This document shows, piece by piece, positions 25,005 to 35,784 of a stretch of 64,000 bases of DNA. Made by a program: the position numbers and the translations under genes. The stretch is from contig JAZNPF010000041.1 of NCBI GenBank assembly GCA_045589495.1, positions 1-64,000 on the forward strand, read 5' to 3'. The notes beneath the pieces are model-generated. The model was given only the letters and a program-made list of their open reading frames with translations. It was not told where the DNA came from and did no database searches. The stretch is from SIG455 sp045589495. GTDB taxonomy: Bacteria; Bacillota; Clostridia; UMGS1810. How positions within the stretch are numbered: the stretch's first letter is position 1; the number at the start of each line of letters is the position of its first letter.

Positions 25005-25017
25005 TGTTTTTTCCTCC

Positions 25018-26898
25018 TTATATTGACGCAGAATTAAAGGTGTTATAGAAAAAGTTATGTACAAAATCTGTTTTGGCAAACGGCAATCTTTCTGCCTCCA
25101 ACTCTTCTATGCCTGGAATCTCACCGCACAGATAATCCGACAGTCTGCTGATTGCACGGTTAATGCGTTCTTTTACAGCACCAAGGCGCATATCAATTCT
25201 ATCAAGACCAAAAGCCTTATTGTCTTTAAGCCAAAGTTCCCCAAACAGATTTATCAAATCGCTGATTTCTGATTTGAGATTTTTCAATTCTTCTATATTC
25301 GCTTTAAGTGCATCTTTATTATTCTCTTTATAATTTTTAGTGATTTTAAGTCCTATATCGCATTTCTCATAAAGGACTTTTATCAGTTTTTTATGATACG
25401 CAAACAGTTCCTTCAAATCTTCGGGGATCTTTACTTTATCCAGGTTTTCCAGAAGTTTTCCGTAATGCTTTTTCATATCAACATTTTCATACTGCTTATC
25501 AAACAATCCGTGCAGAATATCCTGATACAGCAAGTGCTTCGACATAGTAACAGTACTTCCCCATGGAATAGCAGTATTTCTGAAATTCTCCGACTCAGGA
25601 GGATTATCCGCATCCAATGCAAGAAAACTATCCATTTCGTATCCTGTACATATACGAAACATATTTTCAAGATGATCTTCAGAGACATTTTCGTAATAAA
25701 TATATTCGGCATATAACTGCAATCCTAAAAGTGAGGTATATATACTGGTTTCTGCACCATCATCACGCCAAAGCGTAGCACAAATCTCGTTAATACAATG
25801 CTTTCTGCACGCTTCAACAGCAGGTTTGGTAGTGCGGAAAGTTTTATCATAATTTACTGCCACGCCATTCCATGTCCATACACCGCCGAAAAATGCAATA
25901 TCACATTTCATAGTTTTATGTGCATTTATCATAGCATCATAAAAATCAGCATCTTCATTATAATAATCCCAATATCCCATTGTAACTTCCTTGGGTATCT
26001 TTTCAATCACCTCATCCGGAATTTTTACATTTGGATCATAATAATCATGTATTTCAGATCCTATACGGAAAAACATATCACTCCATATAAATGGTCTTTT
26101 ATTATATTTTTTCAATATACTTACAACCTTATCAAGATGCTCACACATAATATCGAATCTGTTTTTATAGCCGTGTAATTGCATATATCGTCCGCTTCCG
26201 ATACCATCTGCCTCATCCATACCAATATGGATTCTGTCTGTGCTTAATGTTCGGCTGAGTGTTTCTATCATCTTATCTATGAATTTATATGTTTTCTCCT
26301 CACCAACAAGCAATATTTCAGAAGTATCACGCATATCGCTGGCATAAGGCCAACGAAGAGTTGTATCAAGATGAGCGAGCGTTTGAATACAAGGGACTAC
26401 TTCTATACCAAAATCTTTTGCATATGCATCAATTTCTTTAAGTTCTTCTTCTGTATACGCTCCACGCATATATCCAAAATAAGGATATTCTTTCACCTTG
26501 TATACATCTTCCATATAAAGCATAAACGTATTCATACCCATACGTGCGATACGGCTTATCAAATCTTTAGCCGTTTCTACCTTCATAACAGCATTTCTTG
26601 AAACATCTGCCATAATTCCACATAAATCAATTTTTCTTTCTTCGGATACACTGAATTCAGATTGCTGGTTGCGTATTTTATCTAAAACTATACACAAACC
26701 GCGACAAAAATCAGGAATAAGATTATAGTAAATTTCAAAAATTCCCTCTTCACCCTTTATACTGATTCCTTTATTTTGAGATTTATACACTTTAATCTCA
26801 ACACCCGATTTATCATTAACAAATTCCATTTTTGACGATAAATGATTAAGACAGGAATTCAATTCATTTGAATCCAAAACAAAATTAAGTTTATACAT
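25018..26898 (-). CDS. Glycoside hydrolase family 20-like (beta-N-acetylhexosaminidase type)
   Basis: 626 residues. A short N-terminal beta domain is followed by a TIM barrel beginning CGIMADVSRNAVMKVETAKDLISRIARMGMN. The catalytic Asp-Glu pair is in RIHIGMDEADG (D228, E229). No signal peptide, so it is cytoplasmic. GH20 enzymes remove terminal GlcNAc/GalNAc by substrate assistance; this divergent subgroup may act on other sugars. It is 2 bp from the upstream esterase gene and 13 bp from rhaM, so they form one operon. Confidence 0.85.
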   Translation of the reverse strand: MYKLNFVLDSNELNSCLNHLSSKMEFVNDKSGVEIKVYKSQNKGISIKGEEGIFEIYYNLIPDFCRGLCIVLDKIRNQQSEFSVSEERKIDLCGIMADVSRNAVMKVETAKDLISRIARMGMNTFMLYMEDVYKVKEYPYFGYMRGAYTEEELKEIDAYAKDFGIEVVPCIQTLAHLDTTLRWPYASDMRDTSEILLVGEEKTYKFIDKMIETLSRTLSTDRIHIGMDEADGIGSGRYMQLHGYKNRFDIMCEHLDKVVSILKKYNKRPFIWSDMFFRIGSEIHDYYDPNVKIPDEVIEKIPKEVTMGYWDYYNEDADFYDAMINAHKTMKCDIAFFGGVWTWNGVAVNYDKTFRTTKPAVEACRKHCINEICATLWRDDGAETSIYTSLLGLQLYAEYIYYENVSEDHLENMFRICTGYEMDSFLALDADNPPESENFRNTAIPWGSTVTMSKHLLYQDILHGLFDKQYENVDMKKHYGKLLENLDKVKIPEDLKELFAYHKKLIKVLYEKCDIGLKITKNYKENNKDALKANIEELKNLKSEISDLINLFGELWLKDNKAFGLDRIDMRLGAVKERINRAISRLSDYLCGEIPGIEELEAERLPFAKTDFVHNFFYNTFNSASI

Positions 26899-26900
26899 CG

Positions 26901-29345
26901 TTACTCTCCTATTCTGCTAAGTTGGTAAACATTACTGTATGGAAAAAGATTGTCTGCAAACATCATAACCTTAACATCTAAAGTTTCGTATTTTGAAATA
27001 TCAATATTAACAGGTATGGTTTTTAATTTATACTTTTTCCATTCTTCATCTACAAGGATTGCATGTCCATTAACAAATTCAAATTTATCATTATCGTATA
27101 TTGCTACAAATATTGTTCCCGGCTTAACAACATCCGAAATCAGTTCTACTGATACTGCATTGATTTTATCTGCATTAGAAAACTTATATACTTCGTTTCC
27201 ATCAACATCGTAAAGATGCAGTCTGTGTACTCTATATGATGCATTATTATGATTTTCTGGATTTTCTGCACTGTTAACAACATCGTATCGTATATAACCA
27301 TCTACAAATGTTTCTATGCCATCAAATTCCTCAACAAAGTGTTTGGCAACCTGTGCAGCACCATCTCTTGTTAGATAATGCCCGCCATCTTCCCAATACA
27401 CATCATGTGTAAGTTCATCAAAGCGATGTTTTATTTTATCGGAAATATCAATCAAAGGAATTTTATACTCAGTGGAGACATTGCGTATTACTGCTTCATA
27501 ACTTTCATTCAAATCCATATAACTCTCGGATGTTGAAATTGGAGCCATAAGTATTGGATACGCTTTCTTATCCATTATCTCATTCAAATACAAAATCAGT
27601 GCTTCTTCAAATTCTTCTGCCGTAGGGTATTCAAACTTTCGGCACGAACTATCTGTATTTCCGTAGTGTACGATAACATAATCGTTTTCAGATACAGCGC
27701 CAAAAACAGTTTTTTTATTATATGGACGTGTAATCTTAATATTTGGGGTAGAAAAATCCGCCACAGTCACATTATCATCAAAGAAATGCTGAAGCACTTC
27801 GCTCCATCCTCTTATATTGGCATTGTTTGGATCAATATGTCTGCCCTTGCCGGATATTACAGAATCAGAAGCAATAAGTATTTTGGCTTCATCATCTCTG
27901 ATATTATTGCATTCATAAATATATGGTTTGCAGCACATATTGGCTTCTGTATCAATAATTTCCACCTTAATATAACAGATACCTGTGTTTTCACTGCTTA
28001 CCGTAATATCAACAGGAATAATACCATAGCCATTCACACTACATTCATCAAAAGCACTCAGCGGAATTTCTTTCGTATCTATGATTTCTTCGTACTCATC
28101 CATGATGTATACATATATATTTCCATCGATAATATCATCCGTATATTTTTTTATAACAACACCTGAAATACTACCGTTCTTCACCATTCTTATAACAGAT
28201 TTGCCATTTTTATCCACAAAGCATATGCGCTTTACATCAAATCCACCACTTACAGTTATACGGGCAGTGACAAATGCCGCACCATTTGCTACAACTCCGT
28301 GTATCATTTGCTCCTCATCCATCAAACTCATATCAGGATAACTATCCCATACAACAGGAAGTTGGGTTACATTACCGTTAAACAGTTTAACGCCGATTGC
28401 AGTAGGCATTGTATAATTGCCCGTAGAACTAATCTCTTCGATCAATTCGTCGAATTCAACTACTCGGGAGACACTACCTTTTAGGTAAACATTATAATCG
28501 CGTTTTTCTGAAACATTACCATTTGTAAATGTAGCAGTAAGCGTTACTGTAGTATCATAATCCGGAATCGAACAAATTACACCTTCATCAGACAACGCCA
28601 TTTCATACGAAGATTCCCATGTAATACTTCCGAAAGTTTTACCTGATGTCGGTAATGTAAGATCTATTGCAGGCATATAAATATCTGAAAAACTGATTTG
28701 CTCTGCAATCAAATCCTCATATATCATAATATTATCAATATAATAATCGGACGAATAACATCTACTGTCAAAAAAACGACCTATAGTGCTAATATTCGGG
28801 TTAAAATAACATACGTTATCTGAACCCACTCTTCTTCCATCAATATAAACTCTGATATTTTTATGGTCAATATCAATCGTTAAGGAGAAGTTATACCATT
28901 TATTGGTTTTTAAATGTCTGTCAAGAATAACCGATTTGCCGTTTCCTTCTGAATCATAACAATTAAGATATATTTCACTTCCTGTACACCCCAAATATGC
29001 AGCAATATTGCCTCCACTTTTATCAGTTATTTCCATAAAAGCAGAATTTTCACCGTTATCAGGTTTCATAAAATCAAAAGACACCACATATACGCCCGAT
29101 GAAACTGGAGCCACCTGATGTGTTAATCGTTGATTTTTCTGCAACAATATAGCCGGTGCAGAATTACCAATACCATCTGAATCTGTATATGTACCGGTAA
29201 TAGCTACATAGTTTTTCTGTTCAGAAAAATCATCATCAAACAATATTTTTCTTGAGCTGTTTTCTTCTGCATATACAAAAAAGATTTTAGAACAAAGCAA
29301 GACAGACAAAATTAATATTAAAAATACATTCGATGTCTTATTCAT
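26901..29345 (-). CDS. Secreted multidomain SGNH esterase, rhamnogalacturonan-acetylesterase-like
   Basis: 814 residues. Signal peptide 1-26. A LamG/concanavalin-like domain (about 35-210) with YYIDNIMIYED is followed by Ig-like strands (TFGSITWESS). An RGAE-like SGNH domain occupies about 490-690: nucleophile block ILIASDSVISGKG, oxyanion block VIVHYGNTDSS, and the DxxH block WEDGGHYLTRDGA. A C-terminal beta domain follows. It likely removes acetyl groups from the rhamnogalacturonan backbone outside the cell. No SLH or sortase signal is visible. Confidence 0.8.
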   Translation of the reverse strand: MNKTSNVFLILILSVLLCSKIFFVYAEENSSRKILFDDDFSEQKNYVAITGTYTDSDGIGNSAPAILLQKNQRLTHQVAPVSSGVYVVSFDFMKPDNGENSAFMEITDKSGGNIAAYLGCTGSEIYLNCYDSEGNGKSVILDRHLKTNKWYNFSLTIDIDHKNIRVYIDGRRVGSDNVCYFNPNISTIGRFFDSRCYSSDYYIDNIMIYEDLIAEQISFSDIYMPAIDLTLPTSGKTFGSITWESSYEMALSDEGVICSIPDYDTTVTLTATFTNGNVSEKRDYNVYLKGSVSRVVEFDELIEEISSTGNYTMPTAIGVKLFNGNVTQLPVVWDSYPDMSLMDEEQMIHGVVANGAAFVTARITVSGGFDVKRICFVDKNGKSVIRMVKNGSISGVVIKKYTDDIIDGNIYVYIMDEYEEIIDTKEIPLSAFDECSVNGYGIIPVDITVSSENTGICYIKVEIIDTEANMCCKPYIYECNNIRDDEAKILIASDSVISGKGRHIDPNNANIRGWSEVLQHFFDDNVTVADFSTPNIKITRPYNKKTVFGAVSENDYVIVHYGNTDSSCRKFEYPTAEEFEEALILYLNEIMDKKAYPILMAPISTSESYMDLNESYEAVIRNVSTEYKIPLIDISDKIKHRFDELTHDVYWEDGGHYLTRDGAAQVAKHFVEEFDGIETFVDGYIRYDVVNSAENPENHNNASYRVHRLHLYDVDGNEVYKFSNADKINAVSVELISDVVKPGTIFVAIYDNDKFEFVNGHAILVDEEWKKYKLKTIPVNIDISKYETLDVKVMMFADNLFPYSNVYQLSRIGE

Positions 29346-29401
29346 AATTTACACTTCTTTCTTCGACAATTCTTTTTCATATTTATTTCTTTCAAACTAC
29401 T

Positions 29402-29442
29402 AAATAGTGGCAGGAAAGTCCTTCCCTCCCTGCCACTGTTTA
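29402..29442 (-). terminator. Hairpin terminator/attenuator after the exo-lyase-like gene
   Basis: Arms TAAA.AGTGGCAGG and CCTGCCACT.TTTA surround a 14-nt loop in the gap between the 1182-residue gene and the RGAE-like gene. The T-tract is weak, so partial read-through is likely. Confidence 0.65.
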
Positions 29443-29447
29443 CTAAA

Positions 29448-32400
29448 TTATTTTTTAAGACTGTGCTGTGTAACAACTAATGATTTGGGATGACCTACAA
29501 GTGTCATACAATCAAGAGTAGTTGCAGGACCAGAAGCATCTCTGAATTTGTAGTTTTTAGCCAATGTGTATGTGTTACCGTCTTCATCGGTTACATAAGC
29601 AGAATATATTCTTGCTTCCACATCTACATCCACCCTGATATCATATGTCTTTCCAAGCTCATAGGTAATCTTTTCTTCACTTTGCTTTACATTGTAGTTT
29701 ATAGCTGAGATTGTTTTATTAGGTCCAAAGCACACTTCTAATTGGAAATGAGCATTAGTACCTACGTTATTCTCGTTACTGCAGAAGTATATTGATGTAC
29801 CATAAGTATTATCAAGTGGCTTAGCAGTAAAAGTAAATGACGCATTATTTCCGGTTGGTTTAATAAGATATGAACTTTCTATAGGTGAATAAGGCATCCA
29901 CGCCGGATAATAACCTGGTTCGTCAGTGATAACAGGTACAAGTTGCGGAACTCTCTCATCGATAATTACATCGGGCAAGGTAAATTCGGGGTCACCGTCG
30001 CTAAAATCAACTGTAAACAGAATCTCGCCGTTTACAGGTTCAATATTGCCGCCTTTCTTGAATGTAACAATTCTTGAATTGCGGAAAGACTGGTATTTCA
30101 CATCCACATCATAGTTAGATGTTGCATCACACAATGCCAGATTAACATTACCATTCTCTGCCTGGAGTGACAAAACTATTTCATCATCAGTTTCCTTTAT
30201 AACTTCCGCCTTGACATCTGATGAATCTGGAAGCACCTTAACATCTGTTTTCAATGCATGACGCACATCTCTTGCATCTACGGGACTGTAAGGCATAAAC
30301 GAGGGTCGTAAAACTGTTGTTTTGTTGGTTGGAACAATCTGCTCTACGCCATTATAAATGAAATTATCGCCAGTATTTACATCAGCAACATATTCTTGTG
30401 TATCCGCATTGTTGATGTATGACATATAAAAAGTTTTTGAATCCCCATTAGACCATACTGTTCCCGTCAGAAGTGTATTGGGATTTAAGGCATTAAACTC
30501 TCCAGCCAACATGTCACTGCCATAAAGATAAATATCAACTATATCGCCGTAGCCAATTTCTCTGATTAATTCTTCGTTTTCTCTGATGAAGGGTATAAAG
30601 AATGTACCCATCTGTGCCAGTTTATACGATTCTGTATGGACCTCACCGGGAAATCCGTCAGGCTCAAGGGCATATTTTTCAGCCCTTTGCATTTTACAGA
30701 AATTTTCTAAATATTTAATATCCTTTGTTTCTTCATATGCGGTATAGAGAATTTCTGCGGCATAACCTGATATAGAACCACCTGCATCACGCCAACCCTC
30801 AAGGTCTGCTGAATCAGGATCGCTCATAGTCCAGATTTCACCTGCCGGAGTCATATCTTCAATAAGCCAATCAGCAAGACCAATAAGTATATTACGCATC
30901 TTATTGCGATCTACAACAGTATACATTTCATCATCAGGAGATGTGATACGGTAAAGATCGTTTACAGCTCGCAAGCCATAAAGGAGAATATAGTCACTTG
31001 TCTGAATACGACTTGGATCATTATCAAACAGTTCAGGAGTTCCATCAAACCAATAACCACTGGCAAGACGACCGTTTTCCATCTGATAATAATCTAACCA
31101 ATCTATATACCCTTTTGTGATACCAAGATATTTCTTGTCCTCGAAAAGTCTGTATACAAAATATGCAGATCTTGCATGAACTGCGAATCTGGTTGCAGAT
31201 GTATTGATTACATTTATTTCATCATTCTCAATGTATAAAAGTGTTTCACCAAGTATCTGGAAACCATCTTCGATAGGTTTTGCCTCTTCATATTTTCCGC
31301 GTTCAACAAGCGCTTTACCATATTTCTGCGGAGTGTTAGCAATCATATCCTTTGCAATAAGACTTACAGCAAGCGCATAATCATAATGAAGTTTTATAGT
31401 ATCTTTAAGATATTCATTACCCGTCATAAGGTAACCTAAATACATACCGTCAGGCGAGGTATAATAACACTGCCAGTTCTCAAACTGCATGCTATCATTG
31501 AAATAGATTCTGTAACGTCCTGAACCCCAGTGCTGTTTATTGTGGCCTCGGTAAATATTGATATCAGCATAGGTTTCACAACTATCAGCAATTATATCAT
31601 AATAATCCGCATCATCTCTGCACATCTGTGCGTGCCATGAGTGATATTCAATCTTAGCAGGTTTCTGTGCTACACCCTTAATCATTCCATTAGCTGCTGT
31701 TTCGTAAGTAAGCGCACCTGTATCAAGTCTACCCAATCTCACGTCTTTGTAAGTATCTATCATTGCCTGATGATTTCTGTCCATAACAGACATTGTCTCT
31801 GCACTACCGATCCACCCTGTATCTACGAAACGTTGGGGATCAACATGTACGTACGGAGGATTGTCGATGGAGATAAACTCGTCATCAAAATTCACCGTGT
31901 CTTTTCCTTCAGTTATAAGAATGTCACTATGGAATGTTCTACCGATACCATCATACCATTGATAAACAGCAGGACTACCGGTTCTATAAACCAATGGTGA
32001 AAAAGTAAGTGTTTTACGGTTCTTATCAGTAACAAATCCATTTACAACACCAAGATTACCAGCAACACCGGCAAATTTGTTAACATCTCTTGACACCATT
32101 GAAACAGATATATTCTTATCCGAACTATATGCACTTACACCACTTTCACGGCTGAGAGTTACTCCTTCCGATAATTGAAGATGGTCTACACCGGAATTGT
32201 AATAAGATGTAAAATCATCAGTAAGCAGAAGTTCCTGACCAATACTGTCTACAAAAATATATCCCGAAAGTTCGCCATCAGTGAGTATAAAGCGCTGTTG
32301 ATTGCCAATACGATTAGAATTTCTGTATATCGTAAACAACTGTTCTACACTCATACCACCATTAAATTCACTTACTGATTTAATAGTAACATAGTTTGGC

Positions 32401-32996
32401 GTATTTTCATAAACTTCTACTGATTTACCAATACCTTGTATTCTATCACCGTTCTTAACAGAATAAAAAGTATTGGAACCGTTACCCGTGAGCAGAGAAA
32501 CACTGTTTTTATACACAATATTACTCAAGCCGCCTTTATCAACTGTAATATTCAAAATACCATTTGAAACAGTTATTGAATTGTCTGCTTGATTAATTAC
32601 AATGTCTTCGCCATCAAACTCAGTTTTATCAACTCGTTTGATTATAAAATCTCTTTTTTCATTAGGTTCAAGGTCCACAAAGAACGAAATAAGAAGCCAG
32701 CTTACACTTCCTTTTTCATATTTTTCAAGTGCTTTTGTATATACAGGAAATACCTCGCCTGTTTTAGAATCAATCGCCACAAAATTATCATTTGGCATAA
32801 CTTGCCCTTCCACGAGAGGTATACCACGCTTTACCATGTGATGCTTAAGTTCCACACCATTTCTTTCGCTTACACTGATATCATATGTGAAATTATCTAC
32901 CTCGTTTTCCTGGGCAAAAACTGTAATACTGCAAGACATTATTAATGTAATAATAAGTAATATAGAAACAAATTGTCTTAAAATTTTACTCAACAC
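29448..32996 (-). CDS. Secreted RIFT-barrel protein, exo-rhamnogalacturonan-lyase-like (PcRGLX/YetA type)
   Basis: 1182 residues with signal peptide 1-28. The N-terminus has the RIFT-barrel signature: VELKHHMVKRGIPLVEGQV, then GEVFPVYTKALEKYEKGSVS, then a SFFVDLEPNEKRDF strand. Central beta domains and an alpha/alpha toroid (about 480-860, with HWGSGRYRIYF and WRDAGGSISGYAAEILY) follow, and the end is a LamG-like domain. The PcRGLX/YetA-type family includes exo-acting rhamnogalacturonan lyases. The match is to fold and neighbourhood; catalytic residues were not verified. It probably cleaves rhamnogalacturonan I outside the cell. Confidence 0.7.
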   Translation of the reverse strand: MLSKILRQFVSILLIITLIMSCSITVFAQENEVDNFTYDISVSERNGVELKHHMVKRGIPLVEGQVMPNDNFVAIDSKTGEVFPVYTKALEKYEKGSVSWLLISFFVDLEPNEKRDFIIKRVDKTEFDGEDIVINQADNSITVSNGILNITVDKGGLSNIVYKNSVSLLTGNGSNTFYSVKNGDRIQGIGKSVEVYENTPNYVTIKSVSEFNGGMSVEQLFTIYRNSNRIGNQQRFILTDGELSGYIFVDSIGQELLLTDDFTSYYNSGVDHLQLSEGVTLSRESGVSAYSSDKNISVSMVSRDVNKFAGVAGNLGVVNGFVTDKNRKTLTFSPLVYRTGSPAVYQWYDGIGRTFHSDILITEGKDTVNFDDEFISIDNPPYVHVDPQRFVDTGWIGSAETMSVMDRNHQAMIDTYKDVRLGRLDTGALTYETAANGMIKGVAQKPAKIEYHSWHAQMCRDDADYYDIIADSCETYADINIYRGHNKQHWGSGRYRIYFNDSMQFENWQCYYTSPDGMYLGYLMTGNEYLKDTIKLHYDYALAVSLIAKDMIANTPQKYGKALVERGKYEEAKPIEDGFQILGETLLYIENDEINVINTSATRFAVHARSAYFVYRLFEDKKYLGITKGYIDWLDYYQMENGRLASGYWFDGTPELFDNDPSRIQTSDYILLYGLRAVNDLYRITSPDDEMYTVVDRNKMRNILIGLADWLIEDMTPAGEIWTMSDPDSADLEGWRDAGGSISGYAAEILYTAYEETKDIKYLENFCKMQRAEKYALEPDGFPGEVHTESYKLAQMGTFFIPFIRENEELIREIGYGDIVDIYLYGSDMLAGEFNALNPNTLLTGTVWSNGDSKTFYMSYINNADTQEYVADVNTGDNFIYNGVEQIVPTNKTTVLRPSFMPYSPVDARDVRHALKTDVKVLPDSSDVKAEVIKETDDEIVLSLQAENGNVNLALCDATSNYDVDVKYQSFRNSRIVTFKKGGNIEPVNGEILFTVDFSDGDPEFTLPDVIIDERVPQLVPVITDEPGYYPAWMPYSPIESSYLIKPTGNNASFTFTAKPLDNTYGTSIYFCSNENNVGTNAHFQLEVCFGPNKTISAINYNVKQSEEKITYELGKTYDIRVDVDVEARIYSAYVTDEDGNTYTLAKNYKFRDASGPATTLDCMTLVGHPKSLVVTQHSLKK

Positions 32997-33009
32997 ACTT
33001 CACCTCCGA

Positions 33010-35739
33010 TTACCGTCTGTAAATAATCATTTCTATCTGCTGCGACCTTCTCTGACGAACCAATACATAATCAGGATTGGTATAAGAACTGTCTTTTAAA
33101 AGTCCGTATGCATCTTCGAGAGAAAGTTTTTTGATTTCATCATTTGGAATATCATACATATAAACAGTAGCTGTTATAGGAATGATTTTATCGGGATCAT
33201 TTGTCAGTCTGAAAGTTTTATCATAGCATTTAGAAATTTTGTCATAATAAGTAACCAATAAAGCACCAGGATCCAGCGGATCGCACGGAGCAGCACCACC
33301 ATATGTAGATCCATCTCTGTAATCAGTTGGAATATTATTGTTTGTAAATGTTAAAACAGACATAAATCCGTCAACTTCGTTATTATTGTTTTTTGAAAGC
33401 ATAAGTGCATCGCCGCGTGTCAAGTCTTTCAACTCAGTTTTATAACCATAACTCACAAATGGGCTGTTACTATAGATATCTTTTATATTGTCATTGGCAC
33501 AATTGTACGACAAATAAACACCATTTTCCCATCCATTTAAAACAGTAGTTGCATCGCCATCTTCATCAAGCGCTTTAGTAATTTTATCTAAAACAAAAAT
33601 ATAAGTTTCCCAACCGCTGTTCCATTCAGCAGAGGTAGTGCCCCCCGTAGTAGCAGTTATATTAGCAACGAGTATATCGGCTTCTAAAGCATTAGATGCG
33701 TCATAAACCTGTATGCTGTTTAAATTATTTCTGACATTTCCGGGAACATTACTGGAAGTTTTAAGTACTTTTACATCTGATGCATCGCCGGCAGTATTAT
33801 TGACAAATATCGGTATACCTGCATTATATCTGTACACATTGTCGATACAGTAATCATGTGCTGAAATAGTTGTTGTTGTTCTGTCTAAAGAAAATCCATC
33901 GCTGTATCCGGCGTAATCAGTAGTAGCAGTTCCGTCAAATGGAGCAATAATCTGTTCAAGATTTCCATCTTCCGAAAGAACCAGTTTAAACAGATGTCTT
34001 CCTGTAAAATTAGCAGCAAAAATATCAACCAATTTTTCCTGATTGCAAGATGTTTGAACAACCCAGTTTCCATTCTTATCAGGACCTGTATATATAACGG
34101 TTTCCGGCATTGTAAATACAATTACTTCTTGATTTAAATTTACAAACTGCATTTGGAATTTGCCTTCCATTCCCTGAGTCATACCGGATTTAACAAAGAA
34201 ATAGTATTCACCTTCTACAGTATTAATTTGTTCAGCGAAGCATATTCTTCCGAATATATCCAAGTAATACTTATACGGAACACCAATTATCATATCAGCT
34301 TCAACTGATTCGTCATATTCATAAAGAGTTCCGTTTATAATTACTTCGTTTTTATCTGTACTGATTTCTGAAATCTTGCCATCCATAGAATCCATAGTCA
34401 TATCAATATAAATTACAGAAGAGTCGGATATGGTTTCACCTACACCGATTTTAGATGTTCTTACAGAAACAACAGTATCTTTTAAGATGTCGTTAAAATC
34501 AACAATTCTGTTTTCGTGAATAACAGAAACAATTTTCTGGTCGCCTAAAGTAAATTCATCGCCGTTTTTAAATACCAGTCTCTTGTTGGCAGCATCAACT
34601 CGGCTTACCGCATAACTTACATAATTTGTAATCGAAACAAAGTCATATGTACCATTATTATCAGTATCAATAACGTCTACATAACCGCAATTGTTTGTAA
34701 AATCGGCATTTTGTATATTAGCAGTTATAACACCATTGTATGCAACCTGCAAATTCCCGCCGAGAGTTAATGATTTTACTTTTCCGTTTTCACTTGCATA
34801 TTCAAGTTTAGGATTTCTCTTATACTGTACAGAGTCAGTGGAATCAAAACCTTTTATTGAAATAACTTCTTTTTTGTTTATATGAACAATTTCAGTATCG
34901 TCATTAGCTTCACAATAAATAACTTCGTAATTTTCATTTCCAAGGTCACGAATATATGCATCAACATTCTGACCGAGATATTCGCCAATACTTGGCAAAG
35001 CGTTATAAGATTTATTTCCTATAGTAACTTTTCCCTTAGGAGCTATTTTATGTCCAAGCAAAGCAGAAACAGAGGTTGCAACAACACGACCTGAAATTTC
35101 AAATATATCAAAATATTTTTTAGCATATGTGTCAGCAGACGGGCTGTACTGTACAGAGCCATCACCTGAAACACTGCTGATTTCATACACAGGTGCTTCA
35201 AGGAGATTAAATGCAAGTTTGTACGCCATATTAACGTCAAAACCTTCGCCATAATTACACTTTATACCTCTTGTGAGTTTCAATGTGTTTGAAACACTTA
35301 TATAACCTGAAGGATAGCCGCCTTTTGCATCGGCAAGTTCACCATAACCAGCAAGTGTAACTAAAACTTTTAATGCCTCCTGAAGTGTAATGGGTTTTAC
35401 TGGCTCAAATTTGTCACCATAACCTGTCATCAAACCACGTTGCTTAACCAGTTCAACCTCGTTTTTGTATGTGTAGTATTCAGAAATATCAGTAAAGGAT
35501 GTGGAAACATCTGAAACATTTGATGCATTTCCCATAAGGCCTGCAACAAGCACAGCGAATTCGCCTCGGTTAATATAATTCTCTTCTGAAGATATATTGA
35601 TACCAAGCAAATTCAGAAGTTGCTGTTCACGAGCAACATTTGTAACAACAGACGCCGAATCAACAGTTTGTGCACTGACTACAGTAACTGATTGCATAAG
35701 CATAAGCGCCATTAATAAATAAACAATAAATTTTTTCAT
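33010..35739 (-). CDS. Large S-layer homology domain surface protein of unknown function
   Basis: 909 residues. Signal peptide 1-23, then two or three SLH-like repeats (about 35-190): EENYINRGEFAVLVAGLM, FTDISEYYTYKNEVELVKQR and PITLQEALKVLVTLAGYG. The remaining ~700 residues are beta-rich and Asp/Asn/Thr-rich, with EDGNLEQIIAPFDGTATTDY, and show no recognisable catalytic motif. SLH repeats bind pyruvylated secondary cell-wall polymer, so it is probably a surface scaffold or adhesin. It is 13 bp from the next gene downstream and shares the polysaccharide operon. Confidence 0.8.
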   Translation of the reverse strand: MKKFIVYLLMALMLMQSVTVVSAQTVDSASVVTNVAREQQLLNLLGINISSEENYINRGEFAVLVAGLMGNASNVSDVSTSFTDISEYYTYKNEVELVKQRGLMTGYGDKFEPVKPITLQEALKVLVTLAGYGELADAKGGYPSGYISVSNTLKLTRGIKCNYGEGFDVNMAYKLAFNLLEAPVYEISSVSGDGSVQYSPSADTYAKKYFDIFEISGRVVATSVSALLGHKIAPKGKVTIGNKSYNALPSIGEYLGQNVDAYIRDLGNENYEVIYCEANDDTEIVHINKKEVISIKGFDSTDSVQYKRNPKLEYASENGKVKSLTLGGNLQVAYNGVITANIQNADFTNNCGYVDVIDTDNNGTYDFVSITNYVSYAVSRVDAANKRLVFKNGDEFTLGDQKIVSVIHENRIVDFNDILKDTVVSVRTSKIGVGETISDSSVIYIDMTMDSMDGKISEISTDKNEVIINGTLYEYDESVEADMIIGVPYKYYLDIFGRICFAEQINTVEGEYYFFVKSGMTQGMEGKFQMQFVNLNQEVIVFTMPETVIYTGPDKNGNWVVQTSCNQEKLVDIFAANFTGRHLFKLVLSEDGNLEQIIAPFDGTATTDYAGYSDGFSLDRTTTTISAHDYCIDNVYRYNAGIPIFVNNTAGDASDVKVLKTSSNVPGNVRNNLNSIQVYDASNALEADILVANITATTGGTTSAEWNSGWETYIFVLDKITKALDEDGDATTVLNGWENGVYLSYNCANDNIKDIYSNSPFVSYGYKTELKDLTRGDALMLSKNNNNEVDGFMSVLTFTNNNIPTDYRDGSTYGGAAPCDPLDPGALLVTYYDKISKCYDKTFRLTNDPDKIIPITATVYMYDIPNDEIKKLSLEDAYGLLKDSSYTNPDYVLVRQRRSQQIEMIIYRR

Positions 35740-35784
35740 TATATAAACTTCTCCTCTCCGTCGTTTAAGAATGTGTGAGGTGTA

